Part shown: positions 8,094-10,800 of the stretch, in pieces
Layout of the letters: the number at the start of each line of letters is the position of its first letter
Numbering within the stretch: the stretch's first letter is position 1
Origin: an uncultured Lachnospiraceae bacterium
GTDB taxonomy: Bacteria > Bacillota > Clostridia > Lachnospirales > Lachnospiraceae
Direction of reading: 5' to 3'
Assembly (NCBI GenBank): GCA_902803635.1
Contig: CADCQU010000275.1
Span: 1-10,800, forward strand
DNA: 10,800 nt
Notes under the pieces: model-generated
Seen by the model: only the letters and a program-made list of their open reading frames with translations
Told to the model about the DNA's origin: nothing
The model's database searches: none
Position numbers and translations under genes: made by a program

Positions 8094-8152
8094 CAAATCC
8101 TCGATACAATTGCTGTTGTTACAGTGCAGGCGACTCTGAACTGTAACGGACG

Positions 8153-8182
8153 TTGCGCCATCGCTCTTGGGCGATGGCGCAA
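8153..8182 (+). terminator. probable terminator of the pullulanase operon
   Basis: A perfect 12-bp GC-rich stem pairs TTGCGCCATCGC (8153-8164) with GCGATGGCGCAA (8171-8182) around a 6-nt loop, about 60 bp after the stop of the second pullulanase. Only a short T run follows, so it is a weak intrinsic terminator on sequence alone; the position supports the role. Confidence 0.6.
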
Positions 8183-8205
8183 TTATGTGAGTAAAATAAT
8201 CCACA

Positions 8206-8423
8206 CCTTAGGATCCAGCAGTGCCTAAGGGCTTGGTTCGCTGTGCGACTTTCTGAGAATTTAGATAGTGACACCGCTATAAGGAGACGAAGTATGGCGT
8301 TGCGAAGAACGCCACGGGCATCGCCGACTGACGACAACGCAGTCAGGGCGGAATTTAGACAAGCAGATTTCCTGAGTTATTGATGAACAGTTCCTAAGTC
8401 GGGCATCTGAAAAGTACTTTCAG
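8206..8423 (+). ncRNA. candidate structured RNA or structured leader upstream of the CoiA-like gene
   Basis: This gene-free stretch contains several consecutive stem-loops. CCTTAGG (8206-8212) pairs with CCTAAGG (8224-8230). ATAGTG (8265-8270) pairs with CGCTAT (8275-8280). TGGCGTT (8295-8301) pairs with AACGCCA (8308-8314). CGCCGACTG (8322-8330) pairs with CAGTC plus GGCG (8340-8350, two-base bulge). CTGAAA (8407-8412) pairs with TTTCAG (8418-8423), touching the ribosome binding site. GCTTG (8231-8235) can pair long-range with CAAGC (8360-8364). The block is also bounded by an 11-bp near repeat, CAGTGCCTAAG (8219-8229) and CAGTTCCTAAG (8388-8398). It contains GAATTTAGA twice (8257-8265, 8351-8359). 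No known RNA family was recognised. It could be a leader, a free RNA or the remnant of a mobile element. No clear promoter was found; TTGGTT (8233-8238) with GAGAAT (8255-8260) is a weak possibility. Confidence 0.35.
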
Positions 8424-8438
8424 GGAGGAGGATGTTTT

Positions 8439-9554
8439 ATGTACGGGGAGGTAAAAAATCCCTTCGGTTTAAGAGATGGGAAACATATCACAGTAAATGA
8501 TTTGCGTGAGGACGAACGAGGCCTTGCTTGCAATTGTGTCTGCCCGTTATGTAAAGATCCATTTGAGGCGCGTCTTGGAGCTGTCCGCATTCACCATTTT
8601 GCACACAGCGGAGAAGGCTGTGATGAAGTTGCTTCTTATCTCATGGGTTTGTATGGCTTTTTCAGGGACTATGCATCTTCAGCAATTTTCAGAATCCCGA
8701 AACTGTTGGTTTATTATCAGGTCGATAAGAGGTCTAATGTTCCTGTAACGCGATCTAATTATACTGGGCAGATAACCTATTATCCCAAAAGAGGATTAAG
8801 CCAAAAGAGAATCCTATTATCCAAAGAAGTAAAATTGTCTTTTGATTCGGCAGAGATTATGATCGGAAAATCTAAACGACCGGAAGCCGTGATTGCTACT
8901 TATCACGGGAGACGAATCGCATTTGTCATATCGCCACCGAATACGGTTTGCAAGGATTTTGCGGCAAAGCCATATAAAGATATCGCAACACTGGAGATCG
9001 TGTTGTCTGACAAAGCAGACTTGATAAGTCGGGCGAATACGGAACAAATGTATGCAATATTCTCCGATGTCAACAATTATAGGTGGCTGAGTAGTCCGTT
9101 GGTATTCTCTGCATTTGCAAAAATCAATTCGGAGCGGGAAGAAGCTTATCAGGACTACCAAAAGGAGCTAAAACAGATTCGTATTCAACAAGAGGAAGAG
9201 AACAAAAAACAGGAAGAATTACGTCAGAAAGAACAGGAATTGCGCAGGCAGCGATTTGAGGAACGTCAAAAAGAGGCGAAAGAAGAAAAGCTAAGGCGCC
9301 AGCAAGAGGAAACGCAGAGAGAAGCAAAGGATAGGGAGCTGGTTGAGTCTCAAATCAAGATTCACGGCCAGTTGGTCATTGATTCCCGAAAACGTCGCTG
9401 GATTCAGTGCGAGAGCTGTGGAAAGATTGCCACGGACAGTGAGTTCTGGACGTATCAATGGAATCGCGGTCAGTGTAAAGAGTGTGGAGAAAAAAGAATC
9501 CTCTTAGCTAAAGCGGAATCTGAGCAACCGAGACGGGCTGAAAAGAAAAATTGA
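8439..9554 (+). CDS. CoiA-like protein with N-terminal zinc motif, coiled coil and C-terminal zinc ribbon
   Basis: A 371-residue protein resembling CoiA-like (competence-associated) proteins; its function here is unknown. The N-terminus has CPLC (C35, C38) followed by HHFAH (52-56) and C61, the zinc-binding pattern seen in CoiA-like proteins. The middle segment RPEAVIATYHGRRIAFVIS (147-165) aligns by eye with the PD-(D/E)XK nuclease core of that family. However, the expected acidic and E-x-Q/K positions read E149, V163 and S165, so the site may be inactive. A highly charged Glu/Lys/Arg/Gln coiled coil covers about 231-308. A zinc ribbon follows, with C324-x-x-C327 and C346-x-x-C349. The ATG at 8439 has a strong GGGAGGAGG at 8423-8431. 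The gene is much more AT-rich than the pullulanases, stands alone and is flanked by repeats, which suggests horizontal acquisition. The CoiA assignment is moderately sure; a nucleic-acid-binding role is inference. Confidence 0.65.
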   Translation: MYGEVKNPFGLRDGKHITVNDLREDERGLACNCVCPLCKDPFEARLGAVRIHHFAHSGEGCDEVASYLMGLYGFFRDYASSAIFRIPKLLVYYQVDKRSNVPVTRSNYTGQITYYPKRGLSQKRILLSKEVKLSFDSAEIMIGKSKRPEAVIATYHGRRIAFVISPPNTVCKDFAAKPYKDIATLEIVLSDKADLISRANTEQMYAIFSDVNNYRWLSSPLVFSAFAKINSEREEAYQDYQKELKQIRIQQEEENKKQEELRQKEQELRRQRFEERQKEAKEEKLRRQQEETQREAKDRELVESQIKIHGQLVIDSRKRRWIQCESCGKIATDSEFWTYQWNRGQCKECGEKRILLAKAESEQPRRAEKKN

Positions 9555-9571
9555 TGGTTACAAGTCATACC

Positions 9572-9599
9572 CGTGCCAAATACCATACTGTTTGGCTCG
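9572..9599 (+). terminator. possible weak terminator after the CoiA-like gene
   Basis: GCCAAA (9575-9580) pairs with TTTGGC (9591-9596) over a 10-nt loop, extended by two more pairs past a mismatch. It lies just after the stop at 9552-9554. There is no T tract, so termination is doubtful. Confidence 0.3.
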
Positions 9600-9608
9600 T
9601 AGTTGCTC

Positions 9609-9757
9609 TTCAGGTGCCCAATTGAAAAAGGCTGTATTGCTTCTTGAAGGGCCTGTCATCCTGAGCGAAGCGAAGGATCCCGTAAGTTTTTCGCAAAGTT
9701 GACAGGATTCTTCGTCGCTTCGCTCCTCAGAATGACAGAACCGAGAGGGCACCTGAA
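9609..9757. repeat. inverted-repeat-bounded segment enclosing a palindromic element
   Basis: A perfect 11-bp inverted repeat, TTCAGGTGCCC (9609-9619) and GGGCACCTGAA (9747-9757), brackets the palindromic element at 9654-9737. Farther out, ATTGATGG occurs directly repeated at 9550-9557 (overlapping the CoiA-like stop) and 9779-9786, in both cases followed nearby by CATACC. The layout resembles a small non-autonomous insertion, but no transposase is present. Confidence 0.5.
9654..9737. repeat. palindromic intergenic repeat (GAGCGAAGCGAAG type), copy 1
   Basis: Imperfect arms TGTCATCCTGAGCGAAGCG (left, from 9654) and CGCTTCGCTCCTCAGAATGACA (right, to 9737; written here as two adjoining blocks CGCTTCGCTCC and TCAGAATGACA) form a long stem with a central loop near 9681-9704. 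Read on the minus strand it gives the spurious peptide words SEERSDEESC and SFASLRMT, familiar from mis-annotated ORFs in many bacterial phyla. It is therefore a known class of intergenic repeat, not a gene. Confidence 0.8.
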
Positions 9758-9815
9758 CTGTAAGTGCGCCCAGTAACGATTGATGGCATACCTATAAATG
9801 CAACTAATAGTTGTA

Positions 9816-9844
9816 TTGACTCTTCGCATAGTCCGTGCTACACT
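9816..9844 (+). promoter_or_regulatory. candidate promoter between the two palindromic repeats
   Basis: TTGACT (9816-9821) and TACACT (9839-9844) are separated by exactly 17 bp, and TGC directly before the -10 gives an extended -10 element. A small inverted repeat CAACT-AAT-AGTTG (9801-9813) sits just upstream of the -35. Transcription would pass through the second palindromic repeat and could reach the small ORF at 10079, about 230 nt downstream. Confidence 0.5.
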
Positions 9845-9933
9845 GCGGATAGAATAGCAAGGATTATTATTTTATTCTCATCTGTACGGTTGAACGCAGA
9901 AACAGGGTCGCCTTCCCTTCCCAAAGAAAAGGC

Positions 9934-10020
9934 TTGTCCTTCGGAGCGAAGCGAAGAAGCTATAGAAAATTGGATACCTTTTCTATAGATTTTCCATCGC
10001 TTTGCTCCTTGCAATGACAA
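9934..10020. repeat. palindromic intergenic repeat (GAGCGAAGCGAAG type), copy 2
   Basis: Nested arms: TTGTC (9934-9938) with GACAA (10016-10020), GGAGCGAAGCGA (9943-9954) with TCGCTTTGCTCC (9997-10008, one mismatch), and a perfect inner 10-bp pair CTATAGAAAA (9960-9969) with TTTTCTATAG (9979-9988). It shares the GAGCGAAGCGAAG core with copy 1 but has a different centre, so the two are diverged family members and not a recent duplication. Confidence 0.75.
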
Positions 10021-10063
10021 AATGTTTCAGGATTGGTGGACCGTACGGGTGGAATCTTTTTGG

Positions 10064-10072
10064 AAAGGAGGT
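10064..10072 (+). promoter_or_regulatory. very strong ribosome binding site for the small ORF
   Basis: AAAGGAGGT matches the 16S anti-Shine-Dalgarno over eight or more bases and lies 6 nt before the ATG at 10079. It is the best-matched site in the window and the main reason for calling the small ORF. Confidence 0.6.
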
Positions 10073-10078
10073 CACCCC

Positions 10079-10207
10079 ATGAAGACTTTGTTTACCCTCA
10101 ATTATAGCTCGCCGGAAGCAACCCTGTATGCCCAAAAACAGGGCTTCTTTGCGTACGGGAAAAGAAACGGCTCACGGTCGAGGAAAAGGGGTGGCACCTT
10201 CATTTGA
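10079..10207 (+). CDS. small basic protein of 42 residues, unknown
   Basis: I do not recognise this product. The 42-residue peptide begins MKTLFTLNYSSPEATLYAQK and ends in a Lys/Arg/Gly-rich tail (YGKRNGSRSRKRGGTF). It has no convincing signal peptide or membrane helix. Support is contextual: an optimal ribosome binding site 6 nt upstream of the ATG, a plausible promoter at 9816-9844, and an intrinsic terminator 25 bp after the stop. The frame stays open upstream to 10022, but that longer start lacks a ribosome binding site. It could be a genuine small basic (perhaps RNA-binding) protein, a leader peptide, or the 5' remnant of a gene damaged by rearrangement. Confidence 0.45.
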   Translation: MKTLFTLNYSSPEATLYAQKQGFFAYGKRNGSRSRKRGGTFI

Positions 10208-10231
10208 CAAATGCGTAACCCTTAGGCTTTC

Positions 10232-10272
10232 AAGGACCTGTCGTGGAGATTCCCACGGCAGGTCCTTTTCTA
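10232..10272 (+). terminator. intrinsic terminator after the small ORF
   Basis: A 15-bp stem with one G-U pair joins AAGGACCTGTCGTGG (10232-10246) to CCACGGCAGGTCCTT (10253-10267) over a 6-nt loop, followed by TTC and a T-rich stretch. It begins 25 bp after the small ORF's stop codon. Confidence 0.85.
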
Positions 10273-10301
10273 TTCAAAGAGCCGCGCAGGGAAGCATCCA
10301 G

Positions 10302-10341
10302 TCAGCCACATTCCCAAAAATTAGGATTTGTGGCTGATTTT
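10302..10341. terminator. second hairpin, possible terminator
   Basis: A perfect 9-bp stem, TCAGCCACA (10302-10310) with TGTGGCTGA (10329-10337), has an 18-nt loop that allows a further TCC/GGA pairing, and TTTT follows directly. It lies only 35 bp after the preceding terminator, so it may insulate the XRE gene from upstream reading. Confidence 0.6.
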
Positions 10342-10357
10342 CGCTGGCATAAGGAAA

Positions 10358-10372
10358 AATGACAGAATCGAG
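10358..10372. repeat. remnant of the palindromic repeat flank
   Basis: AATGACAGAATCGAG matches AATGACAGAACCGAG at 9731-9745 in 14 of 15 positions. It therefore looks like the edge of a third, mostly lost copy of the intergenic repeat. Confidence 0.45.
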
Positions 10373-10386
10373 GAGATTAGATAGAT

Positions 10387-10449
10387 AATTTAAATTTATA
10401 TATTAAATGTTTATATGAATTTGACATCATGATAGCCCGGAGAAAATAC
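10387..10449 (+). promoter_or_regulatory. AT-rich promoter/operator region of the XRE gene
   Basis: An AT-rich run holds a palindrome AATTTAAATT (10387-10396), TTTATAT twice (10395-10401, 10410-10416) and a consensus -35 TTGACA (10421-10426). At 17 bp only a poor -10 (AAATAC, 10444-10449) follows. The palindrome ATCATGAT (10426-10433) overlaps the -35 and could be an operator. The exact promoter is uncertain. Confidence 0.35.
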
Positions 10450-10479
10450 CGTAGAAAAATTTTGGAAGGAGGAAAGAAA

Positions 10480-10701
10480 ATGCCAACCATAGATATGCCC
10501 GCAACGGGAAGAAAAATACACGACATGCGCATCGCCGCCGGCATGACGATCCGGCACGTACAGGATGCCTGCGGGGTATCCGCGGCGGCCGTTACGAAAT
10601 GGCAGAAAGGCTTAACGCTCCCGACGGTCGATAACCTTGTCATCTTGGCCGCTCTCTGGAACGTGCAGATTGATGACCTTATTGCGATAAAACGAGTATG
10701 A
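10480..10701 (+). CDS. XRE-family (Cro/C1-type) helix-turn-helix regulator
   Basis: A 73-residue protein that is almost entirely one Cro/C1-type DNA-binding domain. GRKIHDMRIAAGMTIRHVQ forms the first helices. DACGVSAAAVTKWQKGLTLP is the helix-turn-helix proper, with recognition helix AAAVTKWQKG. TVDNLVILAALWNVQIDDLI is the closing helix pair typical of the fold. The ATG at 10480 is chosen because GGAAGGAGG (10464-10472) lies 7 nt upstream. The frame also extends upstream to 10429, but those residues lie between promoter and ribosome binding site. No effector or toxin domain is attached, so it is probably a stand-alone regulator. The gene starting at 10787, 85 bp downstream, is the obvious candidate target, as is its own promoter. 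Family call is firm, target is inference. Confidence 0.88.
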   Translation: MPTIDMPATGRKIHDMRIAAGMTIRHVQDACGVSAAAVTKWQKGLTLPTVDNLVILAALWNVQIDDLIAIKRV

Positions 10702-10754
10702 CGTTAAATAGTGTTAAAAATATTAAAAACAAGGTGGAATAATAGATAAATATA

Positions 10755-10780
10755 TGGTATAATAACCTCATTAGGAGGTT
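10755..10780 (+). promoter_or_regulatory. extended -10 promoter with overlapping inverted repeat
   Basis: TGG followed by perfect TATAAT (10758-10763) forms an extended -10; the -35 position (TGGAAT, 10735-10740) is weak. Directly after the -10 is the inverted repeat AACCTC (10764-10769), 5-bp spacer, GAGGTT (10775-10780). It spans the expected start of transcription and includes the ribosome binding site. It could be an operator, perhaps for the XRE protein just upstream. Confidence 0.5.
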
Positions 10781-10786
10781 GATGCC

Positions 10787-10800
10787 ATGCGTTCCAAAGA
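10787..10800 (+). CDS. start of an unidentified gene (3' partial)
   Basis: ATG at 10787 follows AGGAGG (10773-10778) by 8 nt and the window ends after four full codons (MRSK). Its promoter and ribosome binding site are good, but nothing can be said of the product. An ATG at 10782 in another frame is too close to the ribosome binding site to be preferred. Confidence 0.45.

Noticed and set aside
8241..8350. GTGCGAC followed by stems as the 5' end of a group II intron
   Set aside because: Only the first few bases resemble an intron start; no domain V hairpin, no intron-encoded reverse transcriptase and no plausible 3' end are present.
9558..9752. Minus-strand ORF containing SEERSDEES and SFASLRMT
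   Set aside because: This is the well-known spurious translation of the palindromic intergenic repeat, not a protein gene.
9550..10020. CRISPR-like array from the repeated elements
   Set aside because: Only two diverged palindromes with different centres, no regular repeat-spacer pattern and no cas genes.

Overview
The window looks like chromosomal DNA from a GC-rich Clostridia-type Firmicute, most likely Lachnospiraceae-like. This is inferred from the truB-ribF pair, the strong AGGAGG-type ribosome binding sites, and type I pullulanases with C-terminal membrane anchors. All readable genes are on the + strand. Composition changes along the window: bases 1 to about 8090 are GC-rich with G/C-ending codons, while everything after that is visibly more AT-rich and patchy.

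Region 1 (1-2121) is housekeeping. It holds truB (tRNA pseudouridine-55 synthase, 5' end outside the window) and ribF (riboflavin kinase/FAD synthetase), closed by a strong intrinsic terminator. RibF carries a roughly 65-residue insertion inside its FAD-synthetase half.

Region 2 (2122-8182) is an alpha-glucan debranching operon of two tandem type I pullulanases 17 bp apart, with an AT-rich promoter region and a long leader. The first has a signal peptide, a CBM41 starch-binding module, a GH13 catalytic domain and a C-terminal membrane anchor. The second is a diverged copy lacking the signal peptide and CBM41. It has instead a long acidic tail built from 51-nt Cys-containing tandem repeats, ending in a membrane segment. 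Together they would cut alpha-1,6 branches of pullulan, starch or glycogen, the first at the cell surface and the second at an uncertain location. A hairpin at 8153-8182 probably ends the operon.

Region 3 (8183-9554) has a gene-free stretch with several consecutive stem-loops (8206-8423), a candidate structured RNA or leader. It is followed by a CoiA-like protein with an N-terminal zinc motif, a degenerate nuclease-like core, a long coiled coil and a C-terminal zinc ribbon.

Region 4 (9555-10800) is accessory DNA. It has two palindromic repeat elements of the widespread type whose spurious translation reads SEERSDEES/SFASLRMT, a good promoter, a 42-codon ORF with a very strong ribosome binding site, two terminator hairpins, a 73-residue XRE-family regulator, and the first codons of another gene behind an extended -10 promoter overlapped by an inverted repeat.

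No tRNA, rRNA, CRISPR array or complete transposon was seen. The best candidates for something undescribed are the structured leader with the CoiA-like gene, and the repeat-tailed pullulanase without a signal peptide.
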